Source: Amyelois transitella (taxonomy: Eukaryota > Arthropoda > Insecta > Lepidoptera > Pyralidae). From it: a stretch of 64,000 nucleotides of DNA. The position numbers and the translations under genes were made by a program. Under the pieces are notes generated by a model, which saw only the letters and a program-made list of their open reading frames with translations, was not told the origin of the DNA and made no database searches. The stretch spans positions 9,675,001 to 9,739,000 of the forward strand of contig NC_083507.1 in assembly GCF_032362555.1 (NCBI RefSeq), written 5' to 3'. Of this stretch, positions 24,501 through 35,907 are shown piece after piece; position 1 is the stretch's first letter, and each line of letters starts with the position of its first letter.

Positions 24501-25660
24501 AAACCAATTTGTTCCAAATTTGTTGACATTTTACATAAAACAATATTTCAATAACTAATCCGGTCAAACATAACATATGTATATTAAAATATACACTACT
24601 TGAGCTTTTGTCCGTGTTGATTTCCAGCAATGAATGAGTCTCTGTTACCCCTAAGGGTCAAGTCTTCCTGTGTCTATTTTTGTAAAAAAAAAACACTATT
24701 TTCAGTTACATGGAAAAATACCAAATACAAATACATTTTTATATATTTGTATGAAGTGTAGGTGTAGAATATTTATATAAAGTTTATTAGACGCCTCAAG
24801 TATTCGTTAATAGATTATATTTTTTGATCTGATTTTTCAATCGTATAAAAATATTTTTAATCGGTAGCTATAACGTTTTCAATTATAGCTTCAATTGATG
24901 TAATCAGAAGTATATTTTCAGTCTCTTGAATTTTCTACAGCATATCGATTCGTGTTTAAGTTTACCTGAAATCCTTTTAACTAATCGTTAGTTTCCGCTG
25001 AATAATACAGTTTTAATTATCAAGTTGCCCTTTGAAAATGTTAACAATATTTGATAATATAGTTGCAATTCATTGTCTAAGTCAGTGACCTCATTTTGCA
25101 TTATAATCCGCCTTCTATTTTTTTATGAATGTACATGTTTGGTAAAATGTAAACATCTAAGAATGCACTCAAAAATGTGTTATAATAAAAAGGGATTATA
25201 TTTTTTTTAAATAAATTATTAATTTTTAATATATTTATAACATATTGTTTTTGAATTTATAATCCCGCATGTGAAGGATATTTTTCGTTTTTTGTTCAAA
25301 TTCAAGTCACAGCAATAAACACATTAATAAAATTTTCTGAAGATTTATAATAATTTTTGTACTTAAATTATTGCAGTTTTAATGGCAATGCTTGATTAAA
25401 TTTAAAGGCAGTGACTATAATGCTAAATGAAAGGTGGAATTTTTTTTAATTTATAAATTACCATTATTTCGAGATATTCTGCATTTTCTTTGTTCTTTTT
25501 TACAGCAACATCTGCAGCAGCCTTCTTCAACGCCAGCCCCGGGGTGGTGCTTGACATCCTGAGTCCTCTAATTGACGAAACCTGTGCAACAGTAGCCAAG
25601 GCTTTCATTAATAAAGTCCTAGGATCGATACCCATAAAGGATGTTTTGCTTGACGACTGA
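18580..25660 (+). CDS. JHBP/takeout-like secreted protein, gene B (complete)
   Basis: Six exons, all in frame: 18580-18631, 22412-22515, 22984-23120, 23703-23842, 24274-24417, 25506-25660; 243 residues, the usual size for takeout proteins. Residues 1-15 are a signal peptide (MKVLFLVLCVLGVYG). The diagnostic Cys pair is C24 and C34 (x9 spacing), then RPYLNKGIPE and the lipid-binding beta-wrap, ending in a helical C-terminus. C9 lies in the signal peptide; a further Cys in IDETCATV has no obvious partner. The start is the first ATG in the signal exon, followed by a strong donor (gtaagt). The protein is expected to be secreted to haemolymph or another extracellular fluid and to bind a small hydrophobic ligand; which ligand cannot be read from sequence. 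Introns 1 and 3 hold striking perfect hairpins. A TATAAAG at 18396-18402 is too far upstream to be convincing. Confidence 0.93.
18827..18861. repeat. Perfect 15-bp hairpin in gene B intron 1
   Basis: Arm 18827-18841 (GCCTTATCAGACAAA) is the exact reverse complement of 18847-18861, with a 5-nt loop. Confidence 0.95.
19315..19540 (+). mobile_element. SINE-A copy (old)
   Basis: Diverged but collinear with SINE-A (GTGGTTACCGGCAC start, TATTTGAATCTCAATTTTAT middle, GTGGCTCTGTCTTC end). Lies in gene B intron 1. Confidence 0.7.
20435..20565 (-). repeat. SINE-A fragment
   Basis: Diverged middle part of SINE-A in reverse (GATAGGTTGCTAGCC, GAATCCCAAGTTTATAAG). Confidence 0.45.
21012..21087. repeat. 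Perfect 31-bp hairpin in gene B intron 1
   Basis: Arm 21012-21042 is the exact reverse complement of 21057-21087 across a 14-nt loop. Confidence 0.95.
21590..21841 (+). mobile_element. SINE-A copy
   Basis: Full head (GTGCCGTGTGGTTCCCGGCA) and body with a short tail. Flanks AAATCATAAA and AAATTATAAA look like a target-site duplication with one mismatch. Lies in gene B intron 1. Confidence 0.85.
22150..22345 (+). repeat. SINE-A fragment (old)
   Basis: Diverged body and 3' hairpin (GTGATTCTTCTTAAGG, ATTGGCTCTGTCTGCCCC), just upstream of gene B exon 2. Confidence 0.55.
22614..22628. repeat. (CTT)5 microsatellite
   Basis: Five CTT units, followed by a short TTTA run. Confidence 0.85.
23137..23184. 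repeat. Hairpin with 15-bp perfect arms in gene B intron 3
   Basis: AGCTATCGTCTTCTT (23137-23151) pairs exactly with 23170-23184, and pairing partly continues inward. It starts 16 nt after the exon 3 donor. Confidence 0.9.
23465..23515 (+). repeat. SINE-A scrap
   Basis: GGCGATGGTCTAGCAACCT and CAATTCTCAATTCCATAAT only. Confidence 0.4.
23863..23940 (+). repeat. tRNA-like SINE head
   Basis: Contains GGATTCGATCC at 23918-23928, a good RNA polymerase III B box within a TCGGATTCGATCCCGA stem. It cannot fold as a whole tRNA, so I read it as the promoter end of a tRNA-derived SINE. Lies 20 nt into gene B intron 4. Confidence 0.5.
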
Positions 25661-25677
25661 AAACTATAAATGTTTTA

Positions 25678-25683
25678 AATAAA
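25678..25683 (+). terminator. Polyadenylation signal, gene B
   Basis: AATAAA 18 nt after the stop codon, giving a very short 3' UTR. Confidence 0.7.
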
Positions 25684-26743
25684 CAATAATTTATTTCCTA
25701 AAGTAATTTGTCACAAAACTGGTATAGTCAACCGCATATAAAGATACTCTGTGTGAAACTATATGAGACGGTGATGGAGGCGAATTTGCGGTGAATTAGA
25801 GTTGATGTTCTGTTGACTGTACTAATTAGAAATAAAAACATATTATTTTTTAGACATAGATCCAACATGTTTTGTTTTTGGCTGCGTTTCATTTGATTTT
25901 GAAACTTAAGAAAAGGAAAGATCTTGTAGTTTTAAAGAAGTGTTCTTTCTACGATAGCGAATATATGTTTATATGCAATAGAGTGAATTGGTGAAGAAAT
26001 GTATGTTTTAGTATGTACTATTTAAATTGTTTTTGTACAACTTAGGAATAGATTAAAATAAGTAATGAGAATATATTCTCCTCAATCCTTACACTACTAG
26101 TACTTAGGTACCTGAACATAATGTTTAAGATTTATTAATTTAGGGTAAATCAAGCAAAGAATAGATTTATACATTCTTCAAAACGATCATGCCCCTTTCC
26201 ACATATTGTATTGTAGTGGGCCAAAGACTCGTGAGTATATTCTAGGAATATGCAAATTGGTCAACATGAATTTAAAATAAATAAAATAACAGTATAAATT
26301 TATGTATTTTTATTTCATAATTCAGTTAAGAAAAAGTGTACCTTTGTATTTAACTGGAAAAAAATATTTAATTTTTTTCTGCGCATACTTACTAAATTAT
26401 CATTATAAATAAAGAAAGAGTTTAAAAAGAAGATCGTTTTAATATAAAATGAAAAAATGTAATATAGCGGCAATTTTTTTAATTGTTTTCTTCATTCAAG
26501 AATTTTTTAAAAACATGTTTCGATATAACATTTTTTTTTCTTCCTTTAAATTGGTTTCGGTAAAAGAGTTATTGCGCCATCTTAAATCAAGAAAAAAAAA
26601 CATGTCCCATTAGTTTTTTTATGGTAATTGAGAAGGGTCACTTAACATTCTACGTGTACGTAACCTAGGAACCAGTCCTAAGACCTTAAATGCGAGGCCA
26701 GTGCACCAGTTATGGAATCTACGACCAACTCACCCATATCTCT
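25684..26743. other. Intergenic stretch between genes B and C
   Basis: About 1.1 kb, strongly AT-rich, with poly-T and poly-A runs. No gene or clear mobile element seen. Confidence 0.6.
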
Positions 26744-26750
26744 TATAAAG
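26744..26750 (+). promoter_or_regulatory. TATA box of gene C
   Basis: TATAAAG 53 nt upstream of the gene C start codon, the expected distance for a 5' UTR of about 25 nt. Confidence 0.55.
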
Positions 26751-26802
26751 GCATATTTTTAATTCTTATGTTAGAATACGTTTAGATAAACAGACGGTTA
26801 AG

Positions 26803-29464
26803 ATGTGGGGATTATTGATCAGATTTATCTTATTAGGCGTTTGTGCAAAAGAAGTGATTAGCAGAAGAGTGGATAGGAACAATGCCTCTTACGAGGTAGA
26901 TGATACCAGTAAGTACAATTAAGTTCTTTATATTCATTAAAAATAATTTGAAATATTGGATAGAAAATCTAGCTACTGTCCGCGAATTTCTCTTAAATCT
27001 CTATAAATTTATGGTATTCCTATATTTAACCTTTATAACTGTAAAGTTTCATGAAAATCCATTCAGCAGTTTTTGTGTGAAAGAGTAACAAACGACACAT
27101 ACTCATAAACTTTCGCACTTATAATATTACGAAGAATATAGTAAGCAGTCGCATTTTGTATTAATTTAAATTATTCTATTGTCTTTTAGTCCAGTTATGT
27201 GTTTGTAGGGTCAAGCTCTTTTGGTAACAATTAAAAAAAAAATTGTGCCACAGCTGCTTCTTTCCCGCGCAAAAGTAAAAGACTTCGTAAAAGTCAATCA
27301 AGGTTTGGGGTCAATTACTTTTATATTAAAACATGCGCATAGCTTAATTAAAGTAATATTTAATCACTTAAATGTTATGGAAATACTTCTTCTGACTGTC
27401 GTTTCGCGGTTTTATGCTCACATTTCTAGATTGAAGCCTGGGATATGCCTTGTTGAGCATGATCTTGGATTAATCGTTGATGAGTCATATTTATACATCA
27501 TTCAGTACTTTCTGATTAAAAAGTTAAGGTGATTTAACGAAGAATTTAACTTTATTTTATTTTTAAGTAAAATCATCGGTATGCCACTACAGCGACCCAA
27601 ATGTTGCCGATTGTATCCAAAGAATGGCGGAACAAGCCAGGCATCTTCTAGCAAAGGGTGTGCCAACCCTGGGTGTCCAACCTTTGGAGCCCTTGAAGGT
27701 CCCTAGCATCAGGTTAAGGCAACATAATGTTCCAAAGAATGCCTTCAAGTATGACGCCTGGCTCTCTGATGTTATGATCAGTGGACTAACAAACTTCACG
27801 TTTAATAAATTAGAGTAAGTAATATTGAAGTGACTTATGAAATTTTCTTCTGTTAAGCATTTCGTACTAACTCTTCTGGGATTCTTCGTTTAGAAGACTG
27901 GCTAGAAACCTGTCACTATCTATCCAGTAGGCTTATTTATTTCTATATTCTTTATTGTAACATTTACCATTTGTAAAGTACTTGTGGACTTGTGTAAAGT
28001 GTGGTGGACTTAATGGCTAATAGCATTATCTAGCAATCTACCGTTGGGTTAAGTAGAGAACCTTTGTGTGTACCTACTGTATTTATATAGATATGTATGT
28101 TAACTATGTATAATGCAAATATTTACTACTATTTTGACAACAACTCCACATATTCCACAAAAAAACATAACAGCTCATGAAGCGTTTATTTTATTTTAGC
28201 GTGTACCCTGAAGATCTGAAAGTGACAGCCAACATAAGTCTGCCACACCTGGTCATGACTGGCGAATACGTAATTCTGGGTGAATTCCAGATGTTGCCAG
28301 TCGAGTCCACCGGAAAAATGTCCGCTAACTTCTGTAAGTAGAGTCAAACAAAATAAATACTTAATCTGGCCATAAATACTGTAAAAATAAAAATTAATGA
28401 AATTTTTGAATTTGGAATATATAATTTTTTTAAATGATTGTTAATTCCATAGAGAAAAGCATTTTTTTTTTATTTTCGCGCCAAATTATAAAACTTTGTT
28501 CATACAGAAAGTTTGTTTTTTTTGGTTTTTTTTTAAATCAACATTATAAAGATGTGACAATTTGTTTAAATAATATAATTTTTCTATACAGCAATGTGCA
28601 CCGCAGCCCTGGTAGCCTTAGGTGCGCGTGTGCATAAGCGGATGGTGATCCGAGACGCGGACGTCCGGCTGAGATGCAGCGACACGGTCAAAGCTGACCT
28701 TAACGAGGTGCATTCTACTACCAATGAAATGGGTATGATGATTGATGTTTATTTATATATTTATGCGTAGGTAAAGATTTCGTTGGGTTTATCTGTGTGA
28801 AAAGGATAAGGGAACTTAAACTGAGATGCAGCGACACTGCTGAAGGTTATCCTATTTTTAATTATAAACAGCCATTTGAGTACATAGACATTTTTACAGT
28901 TTAAGCAATATTCCCTATTAAAAAATTAATAGTCAATTTTTTGAGTCTTTAATGCAAGTCCCGCCAATTTCACTGAATTGACTCACAGTACATATCGTCA
29001 TTATGACACGGCGGTAAGGGGTTAAGGCAGTTAGTTTGTCTAATGACAGAAATCAGAATTTGAAATTCTAGAATTAAAATACAAAGACTGCATACAAGTT
29101 CGATATAACATTGTAAGAAAAGGAACAAATGAAGTTCCCACCTCCACCAATCTCCACCTACCTATATGTTAATTAAAGCAAGTGTTACATTAAATATGTA
29201 CAGTCAACGGCAGAAAGACATAAGGCCCATTTCAATCAAGGTCATTTTTTTTTTACTCTAAAAAGAGGCAAAACTGAACACAATGGCATATATGATTTCA
29301 TCATTACAGAGATGATAACAGACCACATTGCCAAGATGCATTCCTCGGAGATAGTGAAAGAGATCCAGCCAGCTGTTGAGACATCCCTGGCGATGGTCCT
29401 GGAGGATATCGCCAATAAATTCCTCAAACATATACCTTCGGAGATGGTCTTCCCAAATAAGTAG
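26803..29464 (+). CDS. JHBP/takeout-like secreted protein, gene C (complete)
   Basis: Five exons in frame: 26803-26908, 27568-27814, 28200-28333, 28592-28732, 29310-29464; 260 residues. The signal peptide starts MWGLLIRFILLGVCA and is followed by an unusually long, charged linker before the Cys pair C41 and C51 (x9 spacing, as in the family). Then come LLAKGVPTLGVQPLEPLKV, the beta-wrap and the C-terminal helix. Exon 2 fuses what are exons 2 and 3 in genes B and D. Two extra cysteines, C165 and C191, lie in the same exon and could form a second disulfide. The acceptor of exon 2 (tttttaag|TA) was chosen because only this one keeps the frame. Role by family: extracellular carrier of a small hydrophobic ligand; the ligand is unknown. 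Confidence 0.92.
26930..27137 (-). repeat. Interspersed repeat family E fragment
   Basis: The reverse complement runs from CGTAATATTATAAGTGCGAAAGT through GTTACTCTTTCACAC and TGCTGAATGGATTTTCATGA, the usual start of this lepidopteran repeat. It lies in gene C intron 1. Confidence 0.5.
27875..27930 (+). repeat. SINE-A scrap
   Basis: GGATTCTTCGTTTAG and GGCTAGAAACCTGTCACTAT only; gene C intron 2. Confidence 0.45.
28669..28837 (+). repeat. Exon-derived direct repeat in gene C intron 4
   Basis: The 17-mer CTGAGATGCAGCGACAC of exon 4 (28669-28685) recurs exactly at 28821-28837 in the following intron, with partial similarity beyond. Probably a decayed partial duplication of the exon. Confidence 0.6.
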
Positions 29465-29680
29465 TCAGATTAAATAATTTTGCTTGAACAAATAACAAAA
29501 TTCTTTAATTTGACACAGGTTTAATTTTAAAGAAATCTTATGTATGAGAAAGATATAATAATGTTTAATGTTAATAATCAAACTTCGTCGAAAAATATTT
29601 ATATTAAGATGATATGGTTAATGTTAAGATTACTTTGTTTAATTTATTTTATAAATATAATTAACTTATTCTAGGTTCAT

Positions 29681-29686
29681 AATAAA
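29681..29686 (+). terminator. Polyadenylation signal, gene C
   Basis: AATAAA 217 nt after the stop codon. Confidence 0.5.
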
Positions 29687-30721
29687 TCAATGACACAATT
29701 TACACTTACTTTCATTCACTACTCCTTCAACTATTACAATAAGCATTGCACTGACTTATCTAAAATGAATCAATGACTCTATCGTCGAGTGATTAGATGA
29801 TCGATAGTAGTTACTTAATCAGAAGATAAATTAATCGTAGTGTCGAGTCTTGCTAACTTGGTGTTACAACAGTGACGTAACACGAGCGAGACCACTCTGT
29901 TACAAAACTATTCGGTATTTTACACTAACTTTCTCTTCAAATAACAACCTTAATTTTTAATACATAAGTGTGCTTATAGACTGAGTACAAATTTATGGGT
30001 CGAAGACTTAAATTATACAATTATGACGACATAACCAAAAGGTGCAGCATTGCATTGTATTATTTGCTTATTGTAATATTAACAGCATTTGTTTTGTTTT
30101 GTATTTTAGCAACATAGCTCTGGGCTCTAAATTAGAATAACTGGTAGAACACTGACTGTAATTTGTCACAGAATAGTGACATTGAATTTATGAGCAATTT
30201 CATTATTTATTCTGCGAATTGCATGATTTAGAAACAGCAGGTGGTGTCAAATATTGTGTAATTCTTTAAGCTAATAAATTAGCTTAGCTAAATATGGCTT
30301 TCCCATTCATTAACCCCAAAGAGGTATAATTTTTACCTGACTTTGAAAACCAATTCATTCAGAAGTTATTTTTGAAAAGACAAAGCCAAAGATTTCTTTA
30401 AACTTGTTTGAATTATGTGACAATGTGTATGTATTAAAATAATGCTCAGCTTATTATTTTTATAAATAGACAAGACTTAGGTTTTTGAATCTCAATTTAG
30501 CCTGATTAACGCGACCTTCGAGTAAGTTTTACTATTGAATTTGAAGTTATTACTATTGGTAATGTCTAATTGTTTTGGGTTATTCTGTATACTTAGCAGT
30601 TTAATAAAAAAACAAAAAAAAATTGTAAAATTATTCTTGTTTTGTAATGTGACTGTGTAGATTAATGGATAAGATGATTCAATGATGACCATTGCTTTAT
30701 CGTCACGTTCCAAATCGTATT
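29687..30721. other. Intergenic stretch between genes C and D
   Basis: About 1 kb of AT-rich DNA. I see no gene, and no repeat beyond simple A/T runs. Confidence 0.6.
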
Positions 30722-30730
30722 TATATAAAA
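30722..30730 (+). promoter_or_regulatory. TATA box of gene D
   Basis: TATATAAAA 40 nt upstream of the start codon; a good match at an ideal distance. Confidence 0.65.
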
Positions 30731-30769
30731 ACTTACCAAAGAAACCTTCATTTGTTTTTAATTAGTAAA

Positions 30770-33728
30770 ATGTGGAAATTGTTTTTGGTGCTCGGTTCAG
30801 TGAGCGCGGCCCACGCGGGGCTCGGAAAGAGTTTCATCAACTGTAAGTTTTGTTTGTAACGTTCCATAAGTCTGATATAAGCATGAATGAATTTGGAATT
30901 TCTTTATTTTCGTTTCATTCATCACGTTCATGTCCGTTGAACTCTTAATGTATGAAATTTCTTAAATAATGTTTTGATTAATATTGTCAAATTATTGACT
31001 GCTCAGATGCGCATATGAAAATTTGAGGAAGTACGAGTATCTCTTATAATTTATAAAGTACCTCAAGACTGCTAATGTTGGATAAACATACATACATAAA
31101 ATCACGCCCCTTTCCTGTACAGGTAGGCAGTGACTACATCTTTCAGTAATGTTAATTTAAGTTTATTAGTAATCACTTTGATTTTTAATTTTAAATTGAG
31201 GTAATTACCATGCAGCCTTATGTAGCTTTTTCAAAATTTCACCCCATGTAATTTTACATTTCTTTTTATTCATAACAGTTGGTGGTTTCATTTGTCCAAG
31301 AGAGGACAGAGCCTTGGGGCGCTGTTTACGAGATGCGCTGAATACTTACATACCTAAATTGGCCACAGGTATTCTAGCATCAACTTAATAAAAATTCTAG
31401 TCCAAGTTCAACATAGAAAAGCCTATTTATTCATATTTTTGAAATAATGACATATATTTTTAAATTATATTTAGTCTTTTTAACTTTGCAAGGTTTATTA
31501 TTTCAAACTAGAATGCGCAAGCGGCTCCGCCTGCGTCCAGAGAAAAATCCCGTTAAACGGAACGGGAGCAGAAATCCCGTGAGGTATTCGAGAAACCCCT
31601 TAAACGAAGATATTTTTTTTTTCTTAGGGGAATCTTTTTACGTACTCCTAGAAACAAATATGCCAAATTTCAATATTTTCAAATAAAAGTGGAAATTTCA
31701 GAAGCACAAACCTTCAAAGTATTGTTATAAATTAAATCTGTGTGATTTGTCCTTTATACTTGGTGATAATTAGTTATATTTCGGTAATCCAGGATTGCCT
31801 GAGTATGGGATCCCGCCAAGCGAGCCGCTAGTGGTGCCATCTTTGTCCATTCAGCAATCCACGGGGCCTATAACTGTGTGGTCTTCCTACACCGACGTCA
31901 CTGTTAGAGGCCCGTCTACCATGAAGATCAAAGATGTCAAGTGAGATTTCACTTTAATTATTACGGTGATACTTAACTTGAAGAAAAATATAGTGAATTC
32001 CTTTCTTCCCATTCAGATTGTTAGTGCCGTGTGGTTCCAGGCACCAATACAAAAAAGAATAGGACCACTCCATCTCTTTCCCATGGATATCGTAAAAGGC
32101 GACTAAGGGATAGGCTTACAAACTTGGGATTCTTTTTTAGGCGATGGGCTAGAAACCGGTCACTAACTTTATCTCAATTTTATCTTTAGCCACCCAGTTG
32201 AACGTGAGTCTTGCGACTCTGATTACCCCGCTAGGATAAAAACGTAATATGTGTATATGTATATAGATTACTGTTTCCAGAGTGCATTCGGACGAACATA
32301 AGGTAGTCGCCAAAATTTACATTCCCGAGTTGAGGATGAAAGGCAATTACGACCTGTCTGGGAACTTAATGATGCTGCCGATCAAAGGAGACGGGAAGTT
32401 TTCGGCCAAATACGGTAAATGTACCTTAATTGTATTAAAACTGTAAATGTAGGGAATTGTTATGGAAATGTACCCAAATTTATGTATATTTGTTCTTGTC
32501 TATTTTCATTATTTGGCGGTCATATGTGAAGGAAAAAAGCACGAGCAAAAGAAAGAAGGTGTAATAAGGAAAGCTCTCGATGAGAGAGCGAGACTTTGGT
32601 TTCATATAGAGAGACTTTTGTAATCAAATTTCTTTTTTGCCAATAAACATGATCAGGAATTTTCTTAGATGCATGGCCTCAGACCATGATGCTGCTAATG
32701 TTGTGCCCTGAATGTCCCACCATCTACACACTAAAAGATCATTTTACCCCTCACGAAAAGAAATATATTTTAAAATTGGATTCAAGAATCACATAAAGAC
32801 GTTAACAAAACATAGGTAAACTTAGTTAAATCCGCTTTCCAAGCACAAGTACTTACAGCATTTTCACCAAAGACGTCAATTCACACATAATTATTAAATC
32901 TACACGTTTACCAGTTAATTTTCATTGCAGGAGATATAGATGCAGTTGTGACGATAAATCTTGGAAGAACCCCGCGTCACAATGGAGTGGATGCTCTCTC
33001 GTGCGAAGACCTTCACGTCAAGTTCCATCTAGGATACGCTTCAATGCAGCTGCAGAATCTCTTTGGAGGGGACGATGAACTGGGTAAGATTCAAGATTAA
33101 TATATTCCACGAAGATGTGATGACAAAAGCACTCCCAAAATAATCCATGGTGCACTATTTGTATTTTCTTTGACAATCAAAGAATTTTGGGGGTTAATAC
33201 ATAATTAACCGTTTCTGAACATAAAAGTGTAGAAAAAAGCAGTATGTAGTCCATACGTATGACGAATAAGGACCCCTATTTCTTAGAGGGGTAGGTGTAC
33301 TTCATCTATTCATTGGCATACTTTATGTATAGAGCCCACATGTCATAATAATTATTATTTATCATGTCGTGCAAGCATGGATTTAGGGGGTTTTTTTGAC
33401 ATGACCTCTTACCGCAATGCTCATGAGTTGGAAGGTACTTTCGTGTAAGCCTTTAATTATTATTTTCAAAAATTTCATTAAAGGAAATATTCTGGGGCAC
33501 GAGATTTTTAGTTCTGTTTCGTTAATGTTGAAAATTATACTAATTTGATGACTATAAAAAACCGTTCAACCAATTCCAGGAAACACAATGAATGCGTTCC
33601 TGAATGAGAATTGGCAGAAACTAGCTGAAGAGCTGAAGACGCCAATGGAAGAGGCACTAAGGGACTTCTTCAAACCTCTAGCAGACCACGCATTTGCCAC
33701 ATTGAATGCTGATGACATACTTGCATAG
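30770..33728 (+). CDS. JHBP/takeout-like secreted protein, gene D (complete)
   Basis: Six exons in frame: 30770-30842, 31279-31368, 31793-31940, 32281-32414, 32931-33083, 33580-33728; 248 residues. The signal peptide is MWKLFLVLGSVSAAHA. The Cys pair C30 and C40 (x9) is followed by LATGLPEYGIPPSEPL, the beta-wrap, and a C-terminal helix (AEELKTPMEEALRDFF). A third Cys in DALSCEDLHV is unpaired. The exon plan is the same as gene B's, but the exon 2/3 intron falls two to three codons earlier, inside the Gly codon. A SINE-A copy fills most of intron 3 and ends 18 nt before exon 4. The product is expected to be secreted and to carry a hydrophobic ligand. Close linkage and shared orientation with A-C indicate tandem duplication. 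Confidence 0.93.
31086..31147 (-). mobile_element. LINE 3' end with (TATG)n tail (AYPxGK family)
   Basis: The reverse complement reads ...GTCACTGCCTACCTGTACAGG...GGGGCGTGATTTTATG followed by (TATG)n. It is the terminal segment of the LINE fragment family. Lies in gene D intron 1. Confidence 0.6.
31500..31690 (-). repeat. Retroposon-like fragment
   Basis: GCAAGCGGCTCCGCCTGCG and AAATCCCGTTAAACGGAACG blocks followed by ...CCAAATTTCAA, the usual wording of lepidopteran LINE or SINE 3' halves. Lies in gene D intron 2, with a short TCCCGTT/AACGGGA hairpin. Confidence 0.45.
32023..32262 (+). mobile_element. SINE-A copy
   Basis: Full head, slightly degraded 3' hairpin and a short TATG tail. It lies in gene D intron 3, close to the acceptor of exon 4. 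Confidence 0.85.
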
Positions 33729-33811
33729 AAAACATGATTCCCTTGGTTCCCTTATATACTAAGTAAAAATACCGTTTTTAAGGAAATATTTGAATTATAG
33801 AGTTCCTAGTC

Positions 33812-33817
33812 AATAAA
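33812..33817 (+). terminator. Polyadenylation signal, gene D
   Basis: AATAAA 84 nt after the stop codon. Confidence 0.65.
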
Positions 33818-35907
33818 TTCTATGGTTGAGTTCAAAAATCAATGAGAAAACTGATGGCTCCAATATCAAAATCTCTCATGCTGTTTGGGATCAAAGAAAA
33901 ATTGTAATGTGTATCAGGTGCATGCAGGTTGTATAAATAAATAAATAAAAATCTTAATTAGGTTAAGTAACTTATTCAAAATATTTAATATGTTTGTAAT
34001 TTAAAAAAAAAATCTTTTATGTATACTTTTATCTTTTATTATTCACAGTACTTATTATACAATTATACATTATCATCACATTCATTAAGTGCAGAATACA
34101 CTGAGATTAAATTAAGTTCTTAAGAATCTTAAAACTAATTTGGTTACTACTTAAATAAATAAACTTACCAATACACTCATAAGTACAGCCACCTACAGAT
34201 CAACTTGACTGCCTATGCTTTGTTTTGTATGAACAGAAGTCATGTTTCTCTGTAGGCACCTGTACTGTACATGCCCAAAAATAGTTGCCTTTCAATCTGA
34301 TCATTGAAAAAACTGCCAATGCGACAATCAAACAAAATTACATACAGCTACCTATATTCCCACGGATTTCATTGACAAACATATTGATAATTGCGTCCGT
34401 TGACCGATTTAACACACCAAACGAAACATTAACACTTAGGGTGAATTGCACCATAGCCTTGTTAAAGTTTATGTTTAAGGAGAATGACCAAGCATGGTAT
34501 CGCTAATCTAACAAAAAAAAATTCATAGATATGTCAGGTTCCTTTTTTGTCCTGGCATCAACCCGGCTACAAACTAACCTTTCTGGAGCAGAGCCCTGTT
34601 TGCGCCTTTAGCGATGTCCCACATTTATAACTATTTTAAAATCGAGGTACCGTCAGAAAAAGAAAACATTATATTATAACCATTTGTCTTAATTACTTAA
34701 CAATAGGTTAGTTATTTGTATTTAAAAAAGGCGGACATTTCGACTTACTTACTGACAGATGTGAATAGTTAGAATAATGTTTTATATGGATAATTATTAG
34801 GTCTTCTGATATGTTTCTAATAGTCAAACTATCGTTGTGAGTTGTAGTTAAAATGACTACGGTGTTAAAGTCACTTGGTCCATCCCCTTTGACTTTAGCG
34901 GTAACAATAGCGGGAGTATAGCATGAAAAACACAAATTTTGTTTAATCTTAAATTTGCAAGCTTGTCAGAGGTTGTTTTCATTATAGTAACATGGTGCAA
35001 CCCACACTTATAAGGCGATGTTGTATTTCACATAAAATTTTTACGAAACATGCATTTATGTTATTTTAAATGGCCTTAATGATCACTTAACTAATTATAA
35101 CAGGGTGTTTAGGGCGTAAGTAGAACGAGGCTTGTATTTTTTTTGATGCTTATCAATAATACAAATTATATTTTCAAACAACAAAATTGATATAATTCAC
35201 AAAATTATATATACTGACTGAATTCAGTCACTTTATGGCGGACATACCAGTCGCAAAAATCCCAATTCCTTCTAATATTATAAATGCGAAAGTAAGTTTG
35301 TTTGTCACTTCTTCATAGCTAAAATACAACTTATTCTGAAAAAACTTGCTACAAATATAGTTTTTTTAGTTTAACCCCGGCGGAGCTGCGGGAGAATGTT
35401 AACTTTTAATTTTTTGTGCATTTAAAAAAGATGCTCAATTCAATGTCAAAGGACTGTTGTTTTTTCTGACACATAATCAATAATTATTATTAATAGATAT
35501 TGGTAATGCATGTCCGTTTCCATTACAAAATTTTCAGAATCAATACAAATTATTCTTTCAATCACATTATCACACACATATCTTTAGGCTTAACAGCTTA
35601 CGCTTGACATTATTGGGTTCTAATGCGGATCTGAAAAGGTACTTACATATGGCCCAGGCCAGACTTCTTGGTCTTATGAAACCAAGGGGTGAATCCTGTA
35701 AAAAACCTTAATTGCCAATAGTATATTGATTAAGTCTCAGTGGGATTGCTGTTTCAGAGCTTGCACTATAGTTATTGAACACAAAATTCCACTGAAACTC
35801 ACACCCATTAAGATGAAGACACTATTGAATTACTATTTTAAGTTTTTCTACAGATTTTACCCCCTGATTACATTGGTGATTATAACTTAACAACCATTTA
35901 TGGTGAT
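33818..35907. other. Intergenic stretch between convergent genes D and E
   Basis: About 2.1 kb, AT-rich. It contains a family E repeat (35262-35400). The 3' ends of D (plus) and E (minus) face each other across it. I found no convincing AATAAA for gene E near its stop. Confidence 0.55.
35262..35400 (+). repeat. Interspersed repeat family E fragment
   Basis: TTCTAATATTATAAATGCGA start, then TTTGTCACTTCTTCA, and a CCCCGGCGGAGCTGCGGG end. Confidence 0.55.
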
